From Mycobacterium lacus (GTDB taxonomy: Bacteria > Actinomycetota > Actinomycetes > Mycobacteriales > Mycobacteriaceae): a stretch of DNA of 64,000 nucleotides. The notes under the pieces were generated by a model that was not told where the DNA came from, searched no databases, and saw only the letters and a list, made by a program, of their open reading frames with translations. The stretch spans positions 4,659,952 to 4,723,951 of the forward strand of contig NZ_AP022581.1 in the NCBI RefSeq assembly GCF_010731535.1, given 5' to 3'. This document shows, piece by piece, positions 16,394-23,637 of the stretch (position 1 is the stretch's first letter; each line of letters opens with the position of its first letter). Made by a program: the position numbers and the translations under genes.

Positions 16394-17085
16394 GCGGTCG
16401 TCTGGTGCTGCTGCGGCACGGTCAGTCCTACGGCAACGTCGAGCGCAGGTTGGACACCCGGCCGCCCGGGACCGCGCTCACACCTTTGGGTCGTGACCAG
16501 GCGCGGGTGTTCGCGTCGGGTTGCGCACGCCCCGCAATGCTCGTGCATTCGGTGGCCATCAGGGCGTCGGAGACCGCCGCGGTGATCGGCGCCCAACTCG
16601 GCCTGCCGGCCCACGAATGCGCCGGCATTCACGAGGTGCAGGTCGGCGAGCTGGAAAACCGCAACGACGAAGAGGCGGTCGCGGAATTCAACGCCATCTA
16701 CGACCGCTGGCAGCGCGGCGAGCTCGACGTGCGGCTGCCCGGTGGCGAGACGGGCAACGACGTGTTGGACCGCTACGTGCCGGTGCTCACCGACTTGCGC
16801 ATGCGCTACCTCGACAACGACGACTGGGCAGGCGACATCGTCGTCGTCAGCCATGGTGCGGCGATCCGGCTGACCTGCGCCGTGCTGGCCGGCGTGGACG
16901 GTGCCTTTGTGCTGGACAACCATCTGGGCAACGCCGAATCGGTGGTGCTCGCGCCGATCACCGACGGGCGGTGGAGCTGCCTGCGGTGGGGAACTCGAAC
17001 GCCCCCCTTCTATCCCGAGCAGTATGAATCCGGGGCCGGCCCCGTCATACACGTGGTGAGGTCAAGCACCGATCCGATGGGCTGA
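16390..17085 (+). CDS. Histidine phosphatase (phosphoglycerate-mutase-like; Rv3837c type)
   Basis: A 231-residue member of the histidine phosphatase superfamily. The phosphohistidine motif LVLLRHGQSYGN is at the N-terminus, and the second catalytic His is in VVVSHGAAIRL at about residue 155. It lacks the extra segments of true cofactor-dependent phosphoglycerate mutase, so a broad-specificity phosphatase is more likely. The start overlaps the pheA stop (ATGA), so the genes are translationally coupled. Its end overlaps a convergent Cys-rich gene by 24 bases. Confidence 0.88.
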   Translation: MSGRLVLLRHGQSYGNVERRLDTRPPGTALTPLGRDQARVFASGCARPAMLVHSVAIRASETAAVIGAQLGLPAHECAGIHEVQVGELENRNDEEAVAEFNAIYDRWQRGELDVRLPGGETGNDVLDRYVPVLTDLRMRYLDNDDWAGDIVVVSHGAAIRLTCAVLAGVDGAFVLDNHLGNAESVVLAPITDGRWSCLRWGTRTPPFYPEQYESGAGPVIHVVRSSTDPMG

Positions 17086-17280
17086 TCCGACCGGGGCAGC
17101 CGGGACCGATTCGGCGCAGCGGCAGCCGACGGCGTCACAGTCCACGACGAAAGTGTGCCGCAAAAGCTCGGGGCTGACGCACTCCGGCTCGGTGCACTCC
17201 GGGCGGCCCACTGGGTGATGAATGAGGGTGCCGTGGCAGTGATCCAAGCCTGCCCGGCAGTCGCGGCAGCCTGCGTTCAT
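17062..17280 (-). CDS. Small Cys/His-rich protein, probable zinc binder
   Basis: A 72-residue protein with eight or nine Cys plus several His: NAGCRDCRAGLDHCHG, then PECTEPECVSPELLRH and DCDAVGCRC. The paired CxxC, HCH and CxxxxC spacing suggests one or two zinc sites. The ATG at 17280 has no strong ribosome site. I believe similar short proteins are conserved in mycobacteria next to Rv3836/Rv3837c, but cannot name a family. It overlaps the 3' end of the phosphatase gene on the other strand. Confidence 0.7.
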   Translation of the reverse strand: MNAGCRDCRAGLDHCHGTLIHHPVGRPECTEPECVSPELLRHTFVVDCDAVGCRCAESVPAAPVGSAHRIGA

Positions 17281-17339
17281 ACGCCGTTCCTAGCATCCGG
17301 CGCGGACATTTCCGAGTTGCCGCGCCCGACCGAGGATTT

Positions 17340-17678
17340 CTAGGCCCAGCCCAGTTCGTCCAAGCGGTCGTCGTCGATCCCGAAGTGGTGGGCGATTTCA
17401 TGGATCACCGTGATCGCCACCTGCTCGACGACCTCGTCGTCGGATTCGCAGACATCCAGCAACGCGTCGCGGTAGATCGTGATGGCGTCCGGCAGCGCTC
17501 CGGAATAGTCGGAGTCGCGCTCGGTCAACGCCACCCCTTCATACAGCCCGAGCAGGTCGCTGTCCTCCGGGTGCCGGTCGGCGACCAGCACGACGACGTT
17601 ATCCATCGCGGCCGCCAGGTCGGGTGGGATCAGGTCCAGCGCGTCGGAGACCAATTCTTCGAACCGCTGCGGGTCCAT
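17340..17678 (-). CDS. Minimal zincin-type metallopeptidase (Rv3836 type)
   Basis: A 112-residue protein of the bacterial metallopeptidase family that contains HEIAHHFGIDD, the HExxHxxGxxD zinc site, near its C-terminus (about residues 93-103). The first half has FEELVSDALDLIPPDLAAAMDNVVVLVADRHP. The domain is the whole protein, shorter than typical zincins. The ATG at 17678 is used; GTG codons at 17690 or 17684 would also fit, because the preceding gene stops at 17695. It is immediately downstream of Rv3835, so the pair is probably one operon. Substrate unknown. Confidence 0.85.
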   Translation of the reverse strand: MDPQRFEELVSDALDLIPPDLAAAMDNVVVLVADRHPEDSDLLGLYEGVALTERDSDYSGALPDAITIYRDALLDVCESDDEVVEQVAITVIHEIAHHFGIDDDRLDELGWA

Positions 17679-17694
17679 CCGCACGGCCACCCGG

Positions 17695-19014
17695 CTAGCC
17701 CGCCGGTGGGGGTTCGGCGGCTGCGGGTGCCGGGGCTTCGGGTGGTGGCGGCGCGTCGCCGTCCTGCGGGGGCGGCGGGTTCCCCGGCGGTGCCTGGGTG
17801 GCCGGGGACGACGGTGCTTGCGTGGCCGGGGACGCGGGTGCCCGGGAGGGCGTGACCACCGGCTGTTGTGGGAGATGCTGATTGCCCGGTGGCATGGTCG
17901 GGACGGCATCGGCCGGGGCGCTGGGCGCCGGAAGCTGAAGGGGTATCGGTGGCAGGTTGAGCCGCTCCTCGGGAATGTCGGGCGGCGGTACCGGCGTCTG
18001 GCCGTTGATCAACAGCGCCCCCTTGGCGCTGTGCACCAAGGTGGCCCAACCGCCGTTGCCCAGCGTCGCGCCGATGCTGCAGGCGACCTCGCGGCTGCCC
18101 GCAAACCAGCTGGGCATCGAGAGGGTGCTGTAGATCAGCGTCAGCGTGGTGGTGCGCAATTTGATGGGCGCCAGGTAGCCATCCGTCATGCGGGTGCAGG
18201 CGTCCTTGATGTAGGTGTCCTGCTCGGGTTCGGCCGGCAGGGCGTTGGGGAACTTCTCGGCCAGATTGACGGTGCCGGTGACCTCCATCGCGTGCGGCGC
18301 CGCGCAGTCGACCGGGACGTCGATCGGTTGGTTGGTGGCCGTGTCGATGCCCAAGCAGGTGCCGGTCGGCCAGACCTTGGACTGGTCGATGTCGGCGACC
18401 TTGCCCTTGAACACGGCCTGTTGGTTGTTGGCGCCGGGCAGCTGCAGGCCGCACAACATGCGGCGCTCGCCAGCCTGGCGCCACGCCCGATCACCGGACC
18501 ACAGCATGCTGACGCTGTACTTGCTGTTGGGGTCGAACTTGGTGCCGAGGTAGCGGTGCACGGCTGCCTCGCACTGCTCCTGGCTGATCTGCTGAATGCG
18601 GGCCGCGGACGGGGGCGCGGCGTTGGGCCCGTATTCGGAGCCGGGGAAGGTCCGCATGTCGATGGACTCGGCGACCTCAAACCGGTGGTCCTCGGTGCAG
18701 CGCACGATGCTTGCCGCCTCCGGCGCGCTTTCCGGCCACATCAGGCAATCACCGCTGGTGGCGCGGTTGAAGGCGGCGTTGCTCTTGGTACCGGCATTGG
18801 GCACCGGATTTGTGTGGATGTAGCCGGCCAATCGCCCCGGCCCGGCACCAACGGCGGGAATCGCGGTGACCAACCCGGCGATCAACAGGCCGCCCAGCGC
18901 GGTGAGCAGCAGCGCTCGCCTGGTCGCGGACGCCTGTAAGCCGCGCGGCCACCGGAACCCGGCCGGCGGCGCGGGGCTAGCTGGTGCAGCCTCTATCGGG
19001 GGCGTGTCGGACAT
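17695..19014 (-). CDS. Septum-formation family membrane protein (Rv3835 type)
   Basis: A 439-residue protein. It has a short cytosolic N-terminus, one membrane helix (ALLLTALGGLLIAGLVTAI, about residues 36-55) and an extracytoplasmic region. That region contains two septum-formation-like modules rich in conserved Cys (GDCLMWPES, IVRCTEDHRFEVAES; GTCLGIDT, VDCAAPHAMEVTGTV) and ends in about 90 residues of Pro/Ala/Gln-rich tail. The ATG at 19014 gives MSDTPPIEAAPA. Its position and length match Rv3835. The name is by homology; a direct role in septation is not shown here. Confidence 0.85.
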   Translation of the reverse strand: MSDTPPIEAAPASPAPPAGFRWPRGLQASATRRALLLTALGGLLIAGLVTAIPAVGAGPGRLAGYIHTNPVPNAGTKSNAAFNRATSGDCLMWPESAPEAASIVRCTEDHRFEVAESIDMRTFPGSEYGPNAAPPSAARIQQISQEQCEAAVHRYLGTKFDPNSKYSVSMLWSGDRAWRQAGERRMLCGLQLPGANNQQAVFKGKVADIDQSKVWPTGTCLGIDTATNQPIDVPVDCAAPHAMEVTGTVNLAEKFPNALPAEPEQDTYIKDACTRMTDGYLAPIKLRTTTLTLIYSTLSMPSWFAGSREVACSIGATLGNGGWATLVHSAKGALLINGQTPVPPPDIPEERLNLPPIPLQLPAPSAPADAVPTMPPGNQHLPQQPVVTPSRAPASPATQAPSSPATQAPPGNPPPPQDGDAPPPPEAPAPAAAEPPPAG

Positions 19015-19129
19015 CCGTTCCATTCTTGCAGGCCAATGCGGCCGCGTGACAAATGTTGCAGATGTGAGATCGGGGCTCGGGGTGGGCCGTCTGACGTCTG
19101 ACCGGGGAGCCGAAAGTAGTCTTGCGGCC

Positions 19130-20386
19130 GTGATCGACCTTAAGCTGCTGCGGGAAGACCCCGAGGTCGTGCGCCGTTCTCAAGTCAGTCGTGGCGAAGA
19201 CCCGGCGCTGGTGGACGCGTTGCTGACGGCCGACGCCGCCCGCCGGGCCGCGATTTCGGCCGCCGATGCCGTGCGCGCCCAACAGAAGACCGCCAGCAAG
19301 ACCGTGGGCGCCGCGTCGGCCGACGAGCGCCCGGCGCTGTTGGCGCGCGCCAAGGAACTCGCCGAGCAGGTCAAGGCCGCCGAAGCGGACCAGGCCGAGG
19401 CCGAGGTGGCCTTCACCGCGGCGCACATGGCGATCTCGAACGTCGTCCTGGAGGGGGTCCCCGCCGGCGGGGAGGACGACTACGCGGTCCTCGACGTCGT
19501 CGGCGAACCCCGGGCGATCCAGCACCCACGGGATCACCTGGAACTCGGCGAGTCGCTGGGTCTGATCGACATGCGGCGCGGCGCCAAGGTGTCCGGGTCG
19601 CGGTTCTACTTCCTCACCGGCCGGGGCGCGCTGTTGCAACTGGGCCTGCTGCAGCTGGCGTTGCGGCTGGCGGTCGACAACGGCTTCATCCCGATGATCC
19701 CGCCGGTGCTGGTGCGCCCGGAGGTGATGTCGGGCACCGGATTCCTGGGTGCCCACGCCGAGGAGGTGTATCGGGTGGACGATCTCTACCTGGTGGGCAC
19801 CTCCGAAGTGCCGCTGGCCGGCTATCACGCCGACGAGATCCTGGACCTGTCCGGCGGGCCGCTGCGGTACGTGGGCTGGTCGTCGTGTTTTCGCCGCGAG
19901 GCCGGCAGTCACGGCAAGGACACCCGCGGCATCATCCGGGTGCACCAATTCGACAAGGTGGAGGGCTTCGTCTACTGCGCACCGGCCGACGCCGAGGCCG
20001 AACACCAGCGGCTGCTGGGCTGGCAGCGCGAGATGCTGGCGCGCATCGAGGTGCCGTATCGGGTCATCGACGTGGCCGCGGGCGATCTCGGCTCGTCGGC
20101 GGCCCGCAAGTTCGACTGCGAGGCGTGGGTCCCGACGCAGGGGACCTACCGCGAGCTGACCTCGACGTCGAACTGCACCACCTTTCAGGCGCGCCGGCTG
20201 GCGACGCGCTACCGGGACGCGAACGGCAAGCCGCAGATCGCGGCCACCCTCAACGGCACGCTGGGCACCACCCGGTGGCTGGTTGCGATCCTGGAGAATC
20301 ACCAGCAGCCCGACGGCAGTGTGCGGGTGCCCGAGGCGCTGGTCCCCTACGTCGGCACCGAGCTGCTGGAGCCGGCCTCCGCGTGA
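19130..20386 (+). CDS. serS: Seryl-tRNA synthetase
   Basis: A 418-residue class II aminoacyl-tRNA synthetase that charges tRNA-Ser (and tRNA-Sec where present). An N-terminal coiled-coil arm of about 100 residues binds tRNA. The catalytic core has motif 1 with IPPVLVRPEVMSGTGF, motif 2 with GWSSCFRREAGSHGKDTRG and motif 3 with LNGTLGTTRWLVAILEN. It starts with GTG at 19130 (VIDLKLLREDPE). Its stop codon lies inside a 64-bp palindrome that separates it from a convergent gene. Confidence 0.97.
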   Translation: MIDLKLLREDPEVVRRSQVSRGEDPALVDALLTADAARRAAISAADAVRAQQKTASKTVGAASADERPALLARAKELAEQVKAAEADQAEAEVAFTAAHMAISNVVLEGVPAGGEDDYAVLDVVGEPRAIQHPRDHLELGESLGLIDMRRGAKVSGSRFYFLTGRGALLQLGLLQLALRLAVDNGFIPMIPPVLVRPEVMSGTGFLGAHAEEVYRVDDLYLVGTSEVPLAGYHADEILDLSGGPLRYVGWSSCFRREAGSHGKDTRGIIRVHQFDKVEGFVYCAPADAEAEHQRLLGWQREMLARIEVPYRVIDVAAGDLGSSAARKFDCEAWVPTQGTYRELTSTSNCTTFQARRLATRYRDANGKPQIAATLNGTLGTTRWLVAILENHQQPDGSVRVPEALVPYVGTELLEPASA

Positions 20387-20444
20387 GCAGACGCAAAAGC
20401 CCCCATTTCGGTACGAAATTGGGGGCTTTTACGTCTGCTCACGC
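20381..20444. repeat. Dispersed palindromic element, copy 1 (bidirectional terminator)
   Basis: A 64-bp near-perfect inverted repeat. GCGTGAGCAGACGCAAAAG leads into CCCCCATTTCG, loop GTA, then CGAAATTGGGGGCTTTTACG and TCTGCTCACGC. It contains the serS stop codon and ends two bases before the stop codon of the convergent gene. It is clearly related to the element at 61508-61581: the outer GAGCAGACGCAAA and the loop-side ATTTCG/CGAAAT are the same, and the middle arms have changed in compensating fashion. Likely function: intrinsic terminator for both strands. Confidence 0.85.
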
Positions 20445-20446
20445 AA

Positions 20447-20905
20447 CTAACTTAGGCGGCGTTGCCGTTCGACGGTGGCGAAGTAAAAGGCGAGCGCGAA
20501 GGCAAAGCTGGTGAACAGGCTGCTCACGAAGTACAGCCACGGTCGGCGTAGACCCCGCCGGTAGCCGTCCACGATGGAAAACAGCGGCAGCAGAATCACA
20601 TTGGCGATCGTGTAGTCCTGGCTGGCCGAAGAGGCGGCCGGGTTGGTGAACATCAGCCGGATGTAGTCGGCCCAGCTGCCGGGCCCCCAGATCGGGTTGG
20701 TGGTGCCGGTTGAGTACTCCCGCACGAAGCGAATGTTGAAATACCAGCCCAGCGCGATCGACGCGATGCCGGCGACGTAGTACACGCATTCCAGCGGCGA
20801 GAACAACGGCCCCGTGGCCGGCCGGGCGAAGGCCTTGGGGTTCGACGCGATGATCCAGCCGATGACGGCGAGCCCGAGTAGTGCGTGGACGAGTAGCGAG
20901 ACCAT
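20447..20905 (-). CDS. DUF2834-type membrane protein
   Basis: A 152-residue protein with about four hydrophobic helices: LLVHALLGLAVIGWIIA, CVYYVAGIASIALGWYF, YTIANVILLPLFSIVDGYR and LYFVSSLFTSFAFALAFYF. The last segment matches the DUF2834 family pattern. The ATG at 20905 gives MVSLLVHALLG. It is divergent from a TetR gene with a perfect palindrome between the starts, so it is likely a target of that regulator. It may correspond to Rv3831 by position. Function unknown. Confidence 0.72.
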   Translation of the reverse strand: MVSLLVHALLGLAVIGWIIASNPKAFARPATGPLFSPLECVYYVAGIASIALGWYFNIRFVREYSTGTTNPIWGPGSWADYIRLMFTNPAASSASQDYTIANVILLPLFSIVDGYRRGLRRPWLYFVSSLFTSFAFALAFYFATVERQRRLS

Positions 20906-20934
20906 GGCCGCAGTGTCACCGCGGCTTGCAGTTT

Positions 20935-20948
20935 TGTCAATATTGACA
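20935..20948. promoter_or_regulatory. Perfect palindrome TGTCAATATTGACA, probable TetR operator
   Basis: A 14-bp perfect palindrome midway between the divergent starts at 20905 and 20974. The extended half GTTTTGTCAAT recurs exactly in inverse orientation as ATTGACAAAAC at 21600-21610, just before the FAD-oxidoreductase start. One regulator probably controls all three genes. Confidence 0.75.
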
Positions 20949-20973
20949 GAACTTGTGCTGGTACCTTACTGGC

Positions 20974-21600
20974 ATGGTCAGGCCCGCGCACACGGCGCGC
21001 AGCGAGCGCACCCGGGAGGCGCTGATCCGGGCCGCATCGGTGCGGTTCCTGGCTCAGGGTGTGGAGGACACCTCCGCCGAACAGATCGCGGCGGACGCCG
21101 GGGTGTCGCTGCGAACGTTCTATCGCCACTTCAGCTCCAAGCACGATCTATTGTTTGCCGACTACACCGGATTGAACTGGTTTCGTTCCGCGCTGGACGC
21201 CAGGCCGGCCGATGAATCGATCATCGATTCCGTGCGATCGGCCATCTTCGCGTTTCCCTATGACGTTGAGGCCGTGACGAAAATCGCCGCGCTAAGGGGC
21301 AACGAGCTCGAGCCGGGCCGCATCGTGCGGCACATCCAGGAAGTCCAGGCCGACTTCGCGGACGCTATTGCCGCACAGCTGCGCCGACGTAGCTGCACAG
21401 CGAATCAGACACGGGATGCCCGGTTGCGGGCCGCCGTGACAGCTCGCTGCATCGCGGCCGCGGTTTTCGGTGCGATGGAGTTCTGGATGGTCGGTAGCGA
21501 TCGATCGCTGGGAGAGTTGGCGCGGGTGTGCCACGTGGCGCTGGAGGCGCTGCGAGCGGGGATCACCGAGGCCTGGGACGCCGGACCGGTTTCGTCATGA
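20974..21600 (+). CDS. TetR-family transcriptional regulator (Rv3830c type)
   Basis: A 208-residue TetR regulator. The N-terminal DNA-binding domain holds RTREALIRAASVRFLAQG and the HTH segment TSAEQIAADAGVSLRTFYRH followed by FSSKHDLLFADY. The C-terminal effector domain has no family-specific motif. The ATG at 20974 (MVRPAHTARSERTRE) starts just before the domain. Its operator candidate lies in the 5' gap. The downstream FAD oxidoreductase follows after 50 bp with another operator half site. Effector unknown; a hydrophobic substrate of the oxidoreductase is a reasonable guess. Confidence 0.88.
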   Translation: MVRPAHTARSERTREALIRAASVRFLAQGVEDTSAEQIAADAGVSLRTFYRHFSSKHDLLFADYTGLNWFRSALDARPADESIIDSVRSAIFAFPYDVEAVTKIAALRGNELEPGRIVRHIQEVQADFADAIAAQLRRRSCTANQTRDARLRAAVTARCIAAAVFGAMEFWMVGSDRSLGELARVCHVALEALRAGITEAWDAGPVSS

Positions 21601-21650
21601 TTGACAAAACTGTGGGTGCGTGCCAGCCTGCCTTTCGGAGGGCTGGGAGC

Positions 21651-23237
21651 ATGTCTAAATCTGAGACGGGGTTCGACGCAATAGTCATCGGCGCCGGGCA
21701 TAACGGCCTGACCGCGGCGGTGCTCCTGCAGCGGGCGGGGCTGCGGACCGTGTGCCTGGAAGCCAAGCGCTACGCCGGCGGCATGGCCTCCACGGTGGAG
21801 TTGTTCGACGGCTACCGGTTCGAGATCGCTGGATCGGTGCAGTTCCCGACGTCCGCCGCGGTCCTCGGCGAACTGGGCCTGGACACCCTGCCCACCGTCG
21901 ACGTGGACGTCATGTCGGTAGCCCTGCGCGGTGTCGGGGACGATCCACTGGTCCAATACACCGACCCGATGAAGATGTTCGCCCACCTGGGCGAGGTGCA
22001 CGGGGCGGACGCGGTCACCGGAATGGCGGGGCTGTTGGCGTGGAGCCAGGCGCCGACACGGGCGCTGGGCAGGTTCGAGGCGGGCACGCCGCCGAAGACC
22101 TTCGACGAGATGTATGCCTGTGCCACAAATGAATTCGAACGCTCCGCGATCGACGACATGTTGTTCGGCTCGGTCACCGACGTCTTGGACCGCTACTTCC
22201 CGGACCGCGAGAAGCACGGCGCCCTGCGCGGCTCGATGACCGTGCTGGCCGTCAACACCCTCTATCGCGGGCCGGCCATGCCGGGCAGCGCCGCCGCGCT
22301 CGCCTTTGGGCTGGGGATTCCCGATGGGGACTTCGTGCAGATGAAGAAGCTGCGCGGCGGCATCGGCGCGCTCACCGAGCATCTGGCCCGACTGCTGCAG
22401 AGCAACGGCGGCGACCTCCGGTTGCGTTCCAAGGTGACCGAGATCCTCGTCGCTAACGGCCGGGTGCGCGGGGTGCGGACCGAGGCCGGCGACACCTTGG
22501 GCGCCCCGATCGTGGTCTCCGCCATCGCGCCTGACGTCACGGTCAACGAGTTGATCGATCCCGCGGCGCTGCCGTGCGACATCCGGGACCGCTATTCGCG
22601 CATCGACCACCGCGGCAGCTACTTGCAGATGCACTTCGCCCTGGACGAGGCCCCCTGTTTCGCGGCGCCCTACGAGGCGCTCAACGAGCCGAGCATGCAG
22701 GCGTCGATAGGCATCTTCTGCACCCCGGAGGAAGTCCAGCGCCAGTGGGAAGATTGTCGACGTGGGATCGTGCCGGCCGATCCGACGCTCGTGTTGCAGG
22801 TCCCCTCGGTGCACGATCCGCACCTGGCGCCCGCGGGTAAGCACGCCGCATCGGCGTTCGCGCTGTGGTTCCCGATCGAGGGTGGGGCCGACTCGGCAGG
22901 CAAGGCAGGTTATGGTCCGGCAAAGGTCGAAATGGGGCGGCGGGTGATCGACAAGATCACCCGATTGGCGCCGAATTTCGAACGCAGCATCGTCCGGCAC
23001 ACCACCTTCACGCCCAAGCACATGGGCGTGATGTTCGGCGCTCCGGGGGGCGACTACTGCCATGGACTGCTGAACCCGGACCAGATCGGTCCCAACCGGC
23101 CCGGCCCGAAAGGCTTTCTCGGCCAGCCGATACCGCTTGCGGGGCTGTATCTGGGCAGTGCGGGATGCCACGGTGGCCCGGGGATCACGTTCATCCCCGG
23201 CTACAACGCCGGTCGTGCGGCGCTGGCTGACCTCTAG
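21651..23237 (+). CDS. FAD-dependent oxidoreductase, phytoene-desaturase/PYROXD2-like (Rv3829c type)
   Basis: A 528-residue flavoprotein of the amine oxidase/phytoene dehydrogenase superfamily. An N-terminal FAD motif IVIGAGHNGLTAAVLLQRAG is followed by CLEAKRYAGGMASTVE. The C-terminal FAD-binding signature YLGSAGCHGGPGITFIPGYN ends the protein. Members oxidise or isomerise long unsaturated or isoprenoid substrates; the substrate is not known here. The ATG at 21651 follows GGAGGGCTGGGAGC. It is probably controlled by the preceding TetR gene. In M. tuberculosis the orthologue is followed by the sulfolipid locus, which is missing here. Confidence 0.85.
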   Translation: MSKSETGFDAIVIGAGHNGLTAAVLLQRAGLRTVCLEAKRYAGGMASTVELFDGYRFEIAGSVQFPTSAAVLGELGLDTLPTVDVDVMSVALRGVGDDPLVQYTDPMKMFAHLGEVHGADAVTGMAGLLAWSQAPTRALGRFEAGTPPKTFDEMYACATNEFERSAIDDMLFGSVTDVLDRYFPDREKHGALRGSMTVLAVNTLYRGPAMPGSAAALAFGLGIPDGDFVQMKKLRGGIGALTEHLARLLQSNGGDLRLRSKVTEILVANGRVRGVRTEAGDTLGAPIVVSAIAPDVTVNELIDPAALPCDIRDRYSRIDHRGSYLQMHFALDEAPCFAAPYEALNEPSMQASIGIFCTPEEVQRQWEDCRRGIVPADPTLVLQVPSVHDPHLAPAGKHAASAFALWFPIEGGADSAGKAGYGPAKVEMGRRVIDKITRLAPNFERSIVRHTTFTPKHMGVMFGAPGGDYCHGLLNPDQIGPNRPGPKGFLGQPIPLAGLYLGSAGCHGGPGITFIPGYNAGRAALADL

Positions 23238-23313
23238 CCTTTCGCCGAGCGTGGTCTGAGTGCGAAAAATGGCGCCGGCCGAATCTCGCCGTCGGTTCAC
23301 GTTCGGCGGGTGG

Positions 23314-23637
23314 CTAGGCTAGGAATTCGTCCAGCAATGCGGTGAAGTCGTCCGGACGGGCCGGGGTGCAGGCGGGTTGCGGGCGCTCGCCGGGTACGTC
23401 GAGGGTGACCAACGTCGATTTGAGGGGTCGGTACATGTCCAGCGGAAGCCAACGCCGCAAGTCGGGGCTGCCCCAAAGGTTGAACCGGACCAGGAACAGG
23501 CCAAGCGGCTCGGCCTTGTAGCCGCGGATCCTGTCCAGCGCGATGACCTTCGATGTGCCGGAAGGAAAGTGGTAGCGACGCAAGGTGAGTGCGGCCCGGT
23601 CCAGCTGGATCACGCCGTCGTCGTAAAACGGCATCAT
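23314..23637 (-). CDS. Small conserved mycobacterial protein (Rv3819 type)
   Basis: A 107-residue protein starting MMPFYDDGVIQLDRAALTL. The sequence alternates strands with a final helix (DDFTALLDEFLA). Its pattern RRYHFPSGTSKVIALDRIRG suggests a PH-like barrel, but this is a guess. The start overlaps the stop of the Rieske/metallo-beta-lactamase gene in ATGA, so it is translationally coupled to it and probably works with it. Function unknown. Confidence 0.78.
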   Translation of the reverse strand: MMPFYDDGVIQLDRAALTLRRYHFPSGTSKVIALDRIRGYKAEPLGLFLVRFNLWGSPDLRRWLPLDMYRPLKSTLVTLDVPGERPQPACTPARPDDFTALLDEFLA

